Source: Corythucha ciliata (Eukaryota; Arthropoda; Insecta; Hemiptera; Tingidae). Taken from it: DNA of 64,000 bases. This document shows, piece after piece, positions 56,640-64,000 of this stretch. A program made the position numbers and the translations under genes. The notes beneath the pieces are model-generated. The model worked only from the letters and a program-made list of their open reading frames with translations. It did not search any database and was not told the origin of the DNA. The DNA lies in NCBI GenBank assembly GCA_038030265.1, contig CM075941.1, forward strand, positions 58,257,952-58,321,951. The letters are read 5' to 3'. Each line of letters opens with the position of its first letter. Position 1 is the stretch's first letter.

Positions 56640-57510
56640 GAAGAAATTGAGAAAGCGTTCTAATGTGCTACTTTTTGGGCAAGTACGCGGGAGAACGTTA
56701 AAAAAAAAAAAAACGCTATTATATCAAATAGCGGCTTTTAGCGGTAGCAGAAAAGCGTTGACTCATAGTGGAATACGAAAAGAAATCACTAATTCGTGGT
56801 TGAAAATGATAAAAATCACTAACGTGTGGCGAAAATTGAGAAAAAGCTGAAGTCCATCGATCACCTGGCTCAATAATTAATTTTTGAAAACGCAAAATTC
56901 GTGGTTTTCTCGAGGCAACAAAAGAAAAAAGTGCATTGAGAAAAATCGCTAATTCACTGCTAAAATTGAGAAAGCCACGTAATTCGCGGCTTAAACTGAA
57001 AAAATCTACTAATTCCGACATAAAATTGAAGTAAAACGCTCATTCACAACTAAAATGGAGAAATAAGTCAATTCGCGGAACAATTTGAGAAACGCTGTAA
57101 TTCATGGCTAAAATTGAGAAATAATTTGCGACTAAAAAATGAGAAAAAGCGCTTAGATCGCGGTAAAAATTGAGAGAAAAAAGCTAATTCACGGATACAC
57201 GTGATAGGAAAGCCGCTCATTCACGGCTAAAACTGAGACAAACCGCTTATACCAGTCTAAAATTGATATAAAATGCTCATTTGCAACTAAAATAAAGATA
57301 ATTAAATATTTAATCCGTGGCTAATTTTGGCAGAAAGCGCTTATCAGCAGCTAAAGTGGAGAAATACTCTACTTCTCGGCACAAGTAAGCGCTATAATGT
57401 GAAGCTCAATTTCAAAGATACATTTGGTAATTCCGCTTGTTCACGGCTAAAACTGATACAGACGCTAATTCCCGGCTAAAATTGGGGAAATTGCGTTGAT
57501 TCACGGCCAA
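56640..57510 (+). repeat. Family A array, forward, left of the LINE
   Basis: About 28 forward units. It runs directly into the LINE coding end without a 3' UTR or A-tail between. Confidence 0.8.
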
Positions 57511-58387
57511 CATAACAATAGGCGCTCGGATTTTGTGAAAAGCCTCCAGTTCGAAGTTCGAAGCTCTGGACAATTACCCAGATGCTGACCATCCATGAAC
57601 CCGCCTCCACAGAGCACACAATCCGGGCTCTGAAATACACCTATTCTGTGCAGGTGGCCTTGGAGGTAGTCATGGCCTGTGGTTAGCCTGAAACAGGCTA
57701 CAGCTACTTGTCGAGGAAGGTTATGTGGAATCCGTCCGTTTTGTACAGTCAGTGATTGCCACTTCCTACCTTCAGCTTCCCGCTGCTGCCTTACTTCCAA
57801 AGATTTCATAATACAGGTCTTAATAGCTCTTTTGGAAGTGTGGTACGTGACGCTATTCTCAAATTGGGCGGAAAGGGCACCCTCTCTCGCCAGACGATCA
57901 GCTTCCTCATTCCCATACACTCCACAGTGTCCGGGAATCCACTGAAGTACCAGTTCCACTCCTCTGCTGATCAGCTCGTGTGCTCGTTGCTTGGACCTTC
58001 TCACAATGGAACTGTCGTCATCTCCTCTAGCGTTACACACGGCTTGGAGAGCTGCCATGGAGTCCACAAAAATTGCGACTCTGGTGTCAGCTCTCCTCAG
58101 GCACTCGCCCAGAGTCATAGAAATGGCTTCGACCTCCCCGTCAAAGTTGGAGGCTGACTGTCCAACGGGAGCACTAAGTTGGAAAGAGTTGGAGAAAACT
58201 CCTGCTCCTGCATTGGTGGTCGAGTTTTGGGCGGATCCGTCAGTGTAGACATGCAGCCATGTTCCAGGTGGATATCTCTCCTCTATAGTCGCCAGGGCAA
58301 GGGATCTCAGCTCCTGGGATGAACACAGCTCCTTACTAACCTCTCTAACGAGGTGAAGTCTTAGCCGGTTAGCCGGGGAGTGCTCAG
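57501..58387 (-). pseudogene. LINE RNase H and C-terminal zinc-like domain
   Basis: In the minus-strand frame open from the MITE edge to TGA 57,501-57,503, RNase H begins WLHVYTDGSAQNS (first Asp near 58,241). It continues with the FDGEVEA Glu, IFVDSMAALQA and GNEEADRLA, giving all four D-E-D-D residues. After the domain comes LTTGHDYLQGHLHRIG, then C-VLC..., H-LGNC, a C-x2-C-x8-H-x4-C cysteine-histidine motif usual at the C terminus of such LINEs. It is out of frame with the RT part by one base and separated from it by the MITE. Confidence 0.85.
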
Positions 58388-58708
58388 TAGAGATGAGCGT
58401 TATCGTTATTTTTCGTAAACGTTAATTAACGTTCGTTGACGAAAAATAACTGTTACGAAATAACCGTTAAAAATTAACTGGTTGGTCTGTTTTGTTTCGT
58501 TCCCGCTAGGGACAACAGTTCTTCTCCCGCAACTGTTGAAAGTGTTAACTCGTTGATAGGTAACGCCATCTCCGAGCTTTGAGAAGAAACTGGTTGAATT
58601 GACCAGTTATTTTTCAACGGTTATTTTTTAACGTGATTAACTGGTCGTTAGTTATTTTATTGTTAACTGTTGCGCCATATCAGTTAACCGTTATTTAACC
58701 CACCTCTA
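58388..58708. mobile_element. hAT MITE, 321 bp, inserted in the LINE
   Basis: The 8-bp sequence GTGCTCAG occurs on both sides (58,380-58,387 and 58,709-58,716). The ends TAGAGATGAGCGTTAT and, inverted, TAGAGGTGGGTTAAAT form terminal repeats. The interior is AT-rich and full of GTTAAC/AACGTTA and CCGTTA-type palindromes. No coding capacity. The perfect duplication makes the insertion unambiguous, and it must be younger than the LINE copy. Confidence 0.92.
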
Positions 58709-60021
58709 GTGCTCAGGATTGGCATTGAACCAAGAAAAGCCTCTCTCGGGCCAAGAGAGATGGCATGCTCCTCCTCAATCCTTGCCACTGCAGAAGTGAA
58801 GCTTGTCTGGGTCTTCAGTCTAGGTGCCACACTGTTGTCCTGGGTCCAGTACGGATCACTAAGCCTTGCCAGTCTTTCCCTCAACATTACAGAGGCTATC
58901 TGCTGTCGGTCCTTCAAAGGTTCAATGTCCGACTGGACTTGCATTGCAGTGATTGGTGTAGACCTTGGGCCACCTGTTACGACTCGCAGGGCGCAGTTCT
59001 GGGCTTTTTCCAGCTTTGTGAGGTGGGTATCTGCAGCAGTCACAGTAACCTCAGATCCATACTCCAGAACAGGGCGCACGTAGGTTTTGTAGGTTAAGGC
59101 CAGGACATCCTGAGTTGCACCCCATTTAGTACCAGTGAGTCGCTTGAGCAATTTACATCTATTCAGGCCTTTATCCTTCAGAGAATCAATATGTTTCCTC
59201 CAGGTGAGCTGCGTGTCCAGTCTCACCCCCAGGTAGACTGCCTCCGATGTTCTCGGGATGGCTTCAGAGTTGTAGAAGAGCGAGATGGAATGCTCCTTTT
59301 TTGAAAGGCTAAACAGCTGAAAAATGGTCTTAGTTGGACTCACTGTCATCTCATTTTCGGCAGCCCATCTACCCAGTGATCTCAACGCTCCATTCAGTGC
59401 AGTTTCGAGGGCTTGAATCGAGCTGCTTGTACCCCAGATCACCAAGTCGTCAGCATAAAGGAGTGCGTTAATTCCAGGACTTGTAACCTGGTTAATGACA
59501 TCATCAATCATTATGCTGAACAGCGTCGGGCTCAGCACTGAGCCCTGCGGAAGTCCCTGGCGAGTCTGTCTGTACACTGAGACCTCATTGTTGTATCGCA
59601 CCCTAATGAAGCGCTGAGCAAGAAAAGAGGCGACAAACCTGTACATATGTCCATGCACACCCAGCTCCAGGAGCTTACTGATCAGCTTTTTCCGCCAGAC
59701 AACATCAAATGCTGATTTCAAATCCACAAACACAGCCAGTGAGCTTTGTTTACGTTGGAACCCGTTCTTTATTTCTTGGGACAAATGGGCAATATGTTCC
59801 ATGGTACTGCGGTGTGCTCGGAATCCTGCCTGCGCGTGGGATAGCAGTCCCCGTTCTTCCAGGAATATGTTCAGCCGGTTGAGAACCATCCTCTCCAACA
59901 GCTTGCAAAACACACTCGTGAGTGCAATTGGACGGAAGTTCTCTGGGCAGGTTGGAGATTTGCCCTTCTTAGAAATGGGTATTATTTCTGCTTTTCGCCA
60001 TTCTGCAGGCATTCCAGCTAC
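58709..60021 (-). pseudogene. LINE reverse transcriptase
   Basis: The open minus-strand frame (442 codons from ATG 60,012, ending in the MITE) carries the RT palm motifs. NFRPIALTSVFCKLLERMV lies at residues 25-43 and VFVDLKSAFD at 94-103 (Asp97). RQGLPQGSVLSPTLF lies at 151-165 and YADD at 186-189. The frame is continuous upstream with the linker at 60,022-60,423 except for a TGA. All visible catalytic residues are intact. Confidence 0.93.
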
Positions 60022-60432
60022 TCATACTCGATTCAGGAAAGTCAACACTGTTTCTTTGGCTTTTTCTGCCATATGAATAAGAAATTCTGGTAGGATCTCA
60101 TCAGTACCTGCGCTTTTTCCTTTCTTAGATTGCGTGAGGGATGCTCTAAGTTCAGAGATAGTGAAAGGGCTGTTGAAAAGGTCCTGCTCCATGGAGTTCA
60201 GTGCTACTGGTTTCAGCTCAGTGTATGGCTTACCATTGTGATTCTTTGGTCTGTAGTTGCTTACAGCACAGTGCTTACAGAAGTGTGAAGCTATGTCCTT
60301 TGGATTGGTAAGTAGCCTGTCTCCTCTCTTCATGGGCTGATTTTTTTCTTCCCTTTCATTGCTGAGCCTTGAAACAAATTTGTGCGCCCTGAGCCCGTCC
60401 TTTCGATAGTCCATCCTTCCCACAAAACCCCT
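60022..60432 (-). pseudogene. LINE segment between endonuclease and RT
   Basis: Minus-strand frame from about 60,432 to the TGA at 60,022-60,024, in register with both the endonuclease and RT frames. It contains SPFTISELRASLTQSKKGKSAG followed by the TDEILPEFL motif, the RT-0 region (KKGKSAGxD) that precedes the RT palm in this LINE group. The two flanking stops are the only breaks in register. Confidence 0.88.
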
Positions 60433-61380
60433 TTAGGACTGCCTCTTACCCTGAACCACACCCCTTCTCAAAATTGCCTCTTTTTGTTTAAGTATTACAC
60501 GATCAGCATGTCTTCCTGACTCTTCAGCAGCATCACGCGCCTCATCTCTCTCCTCCTTTGCAAGCTGGAGCTGACTGTTCCAGAAAGGTCGATAATGCTT
60601 CACCTTTCCCCTGGGTACTGCCTTCTTAGCGCATTTGAGTATGGCACTTCTCAGGCTGTTGTATGTCTTATCAACACTCTCCTCGAGAAGCTCGAAAGTG
60701 ATTGCCTCATTGGTTGCTTCATCATACACCTTCCATTTTGCCTTCTTCAGGTTCCACCGAACAAGAGTGTTCCTCTCACTGGGACGCAGGCCACGGTTGT
60801 GTAAGTTAACGCACAACAGCTTGTGACCCATACTTCCGGGACTGTGCTGTAGGTGGTGAGACATTTTTTGTGCTAGAGTCGGGTGGGCCAATATAGCATC
60901 AGGGGTTGAGGTATATCCGGAAAAAGACATGAATGTTGGCCTGCCTTCCTCATTCTCAACATAAGTCACTGGGTTCGCGTCAATAAAGTCCTCCCAGATA
61001 TGGCCTACTGCGTCAGTTTGTGTATAGCCCCAGCGGCTTGAAGGCGCATTCAGGTCTCCATAAAGGATCGAACCTGAGTCCCATATTGACTCGAGCCAAG
61101 CAAGATTTGGCTTGTTATGTGGGGGGTTGTACACCACAACGAACCTGTAGCGCCCTCCACTCTTCCAGACTTCCGCAGTCACTGCCTCCAGTTTATCCTG
61201 GGCTTCCATCTGCTTGCATATAGCAAAGCTGGCCACCAGAGACGACTTCATAGCCACTATGATTCCCGACGCGACATTACGGCCCCTATTGAGGGAGTAT
61301 GTTTGGTATCCTGGGATTTGAAAGTAGTTGAGGTTATCAGCAGCTGCTCCCGCTTCGACGATACCATATACGTCAATGTG
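60433..61380 (-). pseudogene. LINE APE-type endonuclease, 5'-truncated
   Basis: The frame is open from 61,380 (IDVYGIVEAGAAAD at the start) to the TAA at 60,433-60,435. It contains YSLNRGR and ASGIIVAMKSSL, the catalytic-type GDLNAPSSRWG and STPDAILAHP motifs, and the C-terminal GHKLLCVNLH where family members usually have SDH. It nicks target DNA in target-primed reverse transcription. The first strands of the endonuclease, including the usual N-terminal Asn/Glu motifs, are missing. An ATG inside (about 61,251) is not the natural start. Confidence 0.88.
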
Positions 61381-61389
61381 TTAAAGATT

Positions 61390-61665
61390 CAGTGAATTCA
61401 CGGCTAAAGTGGGCAAGAAGCGCCTATTCGCCCCGCTGAAACGGAGAAAAACTATAAATCGCGGATCAATTTGAGAAAATTCACTAATTCAGGGCTAAAA
61501 TTGAGGAAATGCGGTGATTCGTGTCTGAAATGAAGAAAAAAAAAATCGCGGAAAAAATTGGAAAAACCCGCTAATTCATTGTTAAATTTGAGAAAAAGCC
61601 AATTATTGGTTCGTATAGAAGCAATTTTGCGGTTGAAACTCAAGAAAAAAGAGAGAGATTCATGG
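61390..61665 (+). repeat. Family A array, right arm of the composite element
   Basis: Forward units continue the same orientation as at 56,640-57,510, so the LINE interrupts one array. The units align in order with 29,930-30,240. Confidence 0.85.
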
Positions 61666-61712
61666 TAGAACCCCTCCGAAGTTAAAATCCTAGATCCACC
61701 ACTGAACGCGAG

Positions 61713-62267
61713 ATATTTTCTGAGCTAATCTTGAAATGTTGGTCCACTGAGACTGGCCCATAGGCTTATTGGTAACTGCGACAATTCAACCCCACCGTCT
61801 CGGGGACCAGCCCGTCTCGAGGAGTGAGCAGCCAGAATACAGTCTTCAAACAAGCGGCGTATAGCCCCGCAACTCCCAGGGACTTCAGCGTTCGATACAT
61901 TCCCCACCCCTACCCCACACCAAACAACACCATGAAGATATACAGCGAGCTAAAACCTGTGAATTGCCTTTTCGAAAAAGACAGACTCACAAGATTATGA
62001 ATTGAACCAAAGAACATGAAAAGAACCAAAAATAAGTCAATATATTTTTAAATTAATTCTCTTGTGTGCCAAATCTGTGAAATGGATGAATTCAACGAGC
62101 CAAAGCCCAATTCAAACTGAGTTTTCAGTGTGCCAGACAAGCGAAACTATGGTTCATAAATTAATTAAACAGATGTTATCCGGACGACGAATTCGGCGTG
62201 GTTTACCGATCAGGAGAAACGCCTATAGAGTTTCGAGAAACAATGGACCTGGGTGGGGTTCGGCTTA
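61713..62267. other. No gene; partly family D-like units
   Basis: From 61,960 to 62,150, words such as CCTGTGAATTGCCTTTTCG and CTGTGAAATGGATGAATTC resemble diverged family D. The rest shows nothing recognisable. Confidence 0.4.
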
Positions 62268-62427
62268 GCTTATCCCTCGGAGTACGACTCCCAAAGGCGT
62301 CTCCATGGCGCAATTGACAGAGTGCTGGACCGGTAAACCAGAGGTTGCAGGTTCAAATCCCGACGGGGAGTAATTTTTTCTCGAAACTTGAATCGTGTTG
62401 GGCAATGCCCTTCCATCGTCGTCCGGA
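62268..62427 (+). repeat. Dispersed repeat carrying a tRNA-like core, copy 2
   Basis: Matches 7,385-7,545 over its whole length. It continues as GCCCTTCCATCGTCG and then diverges. Confidence 0.8.
62299..62371 (+). tRNA. tRNA-like sequence (GGT), pseudogene
   Basis: Second copy of the 7,417-7,489 sequence. The anticodon arm is CTGGA/ACCAG with loop CCGGTAA, so the invariant T33 is replaced by C. The T stem GCAGG/CCCGA has a mismatch and the D stem (GCGC/GAGT) is broken. The A box TGGCGCAATTGA and B box GGTTCAAATCC remain. A non-functional tRNA relic is most likely. Confidence 0.55.
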
Positions 62428-62479
62428 TAACATCTGTTTAATTAGTTTATTATTTAGAAATACCAGCGACAGAATTATT

Positions 62480-62690
62480 TATTATATCCATCAAAACTGG
62501 TTCTTTTAGAGAACAAAAACCCGTGAAATTGGAATTTTGAGAGAGGCACATTCGCGAAAATGGTTTTCTTAGTGAGAAAAAGCCACGTAATTGGTTTATG
62601 ATTGAGACAGCTATGCGCGAAACGCGGATTTAAGTCGCTGGATACGTGAGATTTCACCCACATGACCAAGCCCACGAATTTTTGAGGGTT
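62480..62690 (+). repeat. Tandem family D, forward
   Basis: CCGTGAAATTGGAATTTTGAG, TCGCGAAAATGGTTTTCTTAG and CACGTAATTGGTTTATGATTG type units. Confidence 0.65.
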
Positions 62691-62940
62691 TGAGGGCTTT
62701 GTTGTGGTTTAGAGTTTATGTACTGTTAGCTTTTCTGTGGTTGGGGCTTTACTGTGGTCAGAACTTTTTATGGTTGGAGCTTTGCTGTGGTCTGAGCTTC
62801 TTGCGGTTGGAGCTGGTCTTTGGTTGGAGCATTGCTGTGGTTTGGAGATTTACTGTTAGTTCACTTGGTTGGGCCTTATTTCTGGTTAGGAGATTTGCTG
62901 TGGTAGAGTTGCTGAGATTGGCTCGTGGTTCTATGGCTTA
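62690..62940 (+). repeat. Tandem family G (GCTGTGGTTGGAGCTTT words)
   Basis: About ten degenerate units of GCTGTGGT, TTGG and AGCTTT, at roughly 20-26-base spacing. A Leu/Phe/Trp-rich frame here is an artefact. Confidence 0.75.
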
Positions 62941-63249
62941 AAATATTTTGCACTGTAGTGAGATATGACATAAAATTGGTGATGACGTTGGGAAGGGGCC
63001 ATCAGAGCCCGAATATTTCCTCCACGGCCCTGCTCGGGTAGGTCAGGCACCCCGTTTTCATCAGCGCAGTGTTGATTTAATTATGTAAAGAGGTCCAAAT
63101 TGCTCATCTCAATGTCTAGGACTAACACTCAGTCTCACTGGGCCTGACGATTGACTTTTTAGTCAAAATTTAGACACAAAAAAAAACACGATACTGAAAT
63201 TCCGCGGTGGGTTATGGCGGAATTCCCCACAGTGCGGCGGCGTACTGGC

Positions 63250-63690
63250 AACGGCTAAAACAGCCGCAAATTACCGCATTTCTACAATTTTAGCCACTAT
63301 AATTAGCTTGCTTACTCAATTTTAGCCGCGAATCAGCGGATTTTCTCAAATCAATCCGCGAATGACTGTTTTACTTCATCTTATTAAGTTGTGAATCATG
63401 CAACGGTCTTTTCACTTTTTTTTGGCTGCGAGACAGCGCTTTGTCCCTAATTTAGCCGAAAATCAGCTGGTTTTCTTATTTTTAGCCGCGAATCAGCGCT
63501 TTTTGTCAATTACAGGTGCCAGTAAGAGTTTCCCCCACTTCTTAGCCATGGAAAATAAGCGTTTTTTTTTTCTCAAGTTTAGGTGTTAATTAGCGTTTTA
63601 TCTCAAATTGTAAATCGGCCGCATATTAGCGAATTTTCGCAAATATATCCGTGAATTATTTTTTTCTCAATTTTAGCCGCGTCTGACAAT
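63250..63690 (-). repeat. Family A array, reverse
   Basis: TTTTAGCCGCGAATCAGCG and AATTAGCGTTTTATCTCAA words, ~15 units. The 62,941-63,250 interval holds no gene. Confidence 0.8.
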
Positions 63691-63779
63691 TTTTTCCCCA
63701 TAAAGTGATATTTTTGGAATTGAACGTGGAACTCTCCCCCCTAAACTGGGCTCTTTCGTCGTAGAGGCGAATGATTTCT

Positions 63780-63900
63780 AAGTAACAAATATCGACAAAA
63801 TTCGGTTTTCAGCAGCAGCAGACTGTGACATTGGGTTTTCTGTGAGTCAGACCTGCAAAACTGGGTTTCTAGTGCGCAAACCCCGTGAAATTCTTCTCAC
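63780..63900 (+). repeat. Family D-like units at the right edge
   Basis: GACAAAATTCGGTTTTCAGC, TGTGACATTGGGTTTTCTG and TGCAAAACTGGGTTTCTAG type units. An inverted word (CACCGTGTGCACCGTGG and CACATGGTGAGCG) follows at 63,899-63,928. Confidence 0.5.
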
Positions 63901-64000
63901 CGTGTGCACCGTGGTGCACATGGTGAGCGAAATTCTGTAAAAGAAATGGGCCAAAGTTATATCCCGGGGCCCGAGGGGCCCCGAATTTTAATAAAGACGG

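Larger units (their letters stand above)
57501..61380 (-). mobile_element. Non-LTR retrotransposon (I-like, with RNase H), truncated at both ends
   Basis: The minus strand encodes, in order, an APE-type endonuclease (5'-truncated), RT, RNase H and a CCHC-like C terminus. Defects are an in-frame TAA (60,433-60,435), an in-frame TGA (60,022-60,024), a 1-base frame change near the RT/RNase H junction and a 321-bp MITE at 58,388-58,708. Similarity stops at a TAA (61,381-61,383) where the family A array resumes, and at 57,501 where the array begins immediately. ORF1, 5' UTR, 3' UTR and tail are all missing. RNase H plus a C-terminal cysteine motif points to the I group. Confidence 0.9.
53840..61704. 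mobile_element. Composite hAT-like non-autonomous element, 7.9 kb, perfect 8-bp target duplication
   Basis: The left terminus CAGTGGCGGATCTACGGGG starts at 53,840. The inverted right terminus ends at 61,704 and reads CAGTGGTGGATCTAGG in reverse complement (13 of the first 14 bases match). The flanking eight bases are AACGCGAG on both sides, an exact duplication. The body holds family D (54,000-54,905) and family A arrays (56,640-57,510; 61,390-61,665), unassigned DNA and a truncated LINE with its own nested MITE. No transposase is visible. Left and right arms align with those of the 28,055-30,288 element. Confidence 0.85.

Noticed and set aside
57756..58157. Plus-strand frames across the LINE RNase H
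   Set aside because: Antisense shadows of the minus-strand LINE coding sequence.

Overview
This is eukaryotic, almost certainly metazoan DNA, and most likely from an arthropod or other non-model invertebrate. The evidence is spliced exons with GT-AG introns, Ty3/gypsy and RNase H-bearing LINE retrotransposons of invertebrate type, hAT-like 8-bp target duplications, long poly-G/poly-C tracts, and very little coding sequence. Nothing bacterial (operons, ribosome binding sites, CRISPR) is present. The species cannot be named from the sequence.

The only host protein-coding signal I can defend is on the minus strand near 36.3-38.4 kb. A 171-nt phase 1-1 exon encodes a thrombospondin type-1 repeat that looks like the second TSR of an UNC5 netrin receptor. 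A 42-nt phase 1-1 mini-exon follows and is present twice, because a ~1.27-kb segment (35,316-36,585 and 36,586-37,872) is tandemly duplicated. Much of the remaining unique sequence may be intron of that gene.

Mobile elements dominate. From 1 to 802 there are remains of two Ty3/gypsy elements in opposite orientation. From 18.4 to 22.84 kb lies a minus-strand Ty3/gypsy copy with a 5' LTR, primer binding site, gag and a long pol that keeps its catalytic residues. It has a gag stop, an integrase frameshift and no 3' LTR. From 57.5 to 61.38 kb lies a minus-strand I-like LINE (endonuclease, RT, RNase H, CCHC), broken by two stops, a frameshift and a 321-bp hAT MITE with a perfect 8-bp duplication. 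Several MITEs and tRNA-like sequences are scattered elsewhere.

The most unusual component is a set of degenerate short tandem arrays covering perhaps a third of the window. The main family has a 29-bp period (words CGCTAATTCGCGG and TAAAATTGAGAAAAA) and occurs in both orientations in more than 15 blocks. Other families have different words, one with an exact 31-bp period. At least two blocks are the bodies of hAT-like non-autonomous transposons with CAGTGGCGGATCTA-type termini. One spans 28,055-30,288 (8-bp flanks matching 7/8). The other spans 53,840-61,704 (8-bp flanks matching perfectly) and contains the LINE and its nested MITE. Non-array modules recur in the same order inside separate arrays, so the arrays descend from common ancestral elements and did not simply expand in place.

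Layout: 0-0.8 kb gypsy debris; 3.1-7.4 kb array composite and tRNA-like repeat; 7.5-11.4 kb unique; 11.4-13.8 kb arrays; 13.8-18.3 kb unique; 18.3-22.8 kb gypsy; 23.2-23.8 kb array; 24-26.4 kb unique; 26.4-31.6 kb arrays, hAT elements and MITEs; 31.6-33.4 kb unique; 33.4-35.3 kb array; 35.3-38.4 kb UNC5-like exons and duplication; 39-42.9 kb arrays; 43-46.5 kb unique; 46.6-49.4 kb arrays; 49.7-53.8 kb unique; 53.84-61.70 kb composite hAT-like element; 62-64 kb arrays and a second tRNA-like copy.
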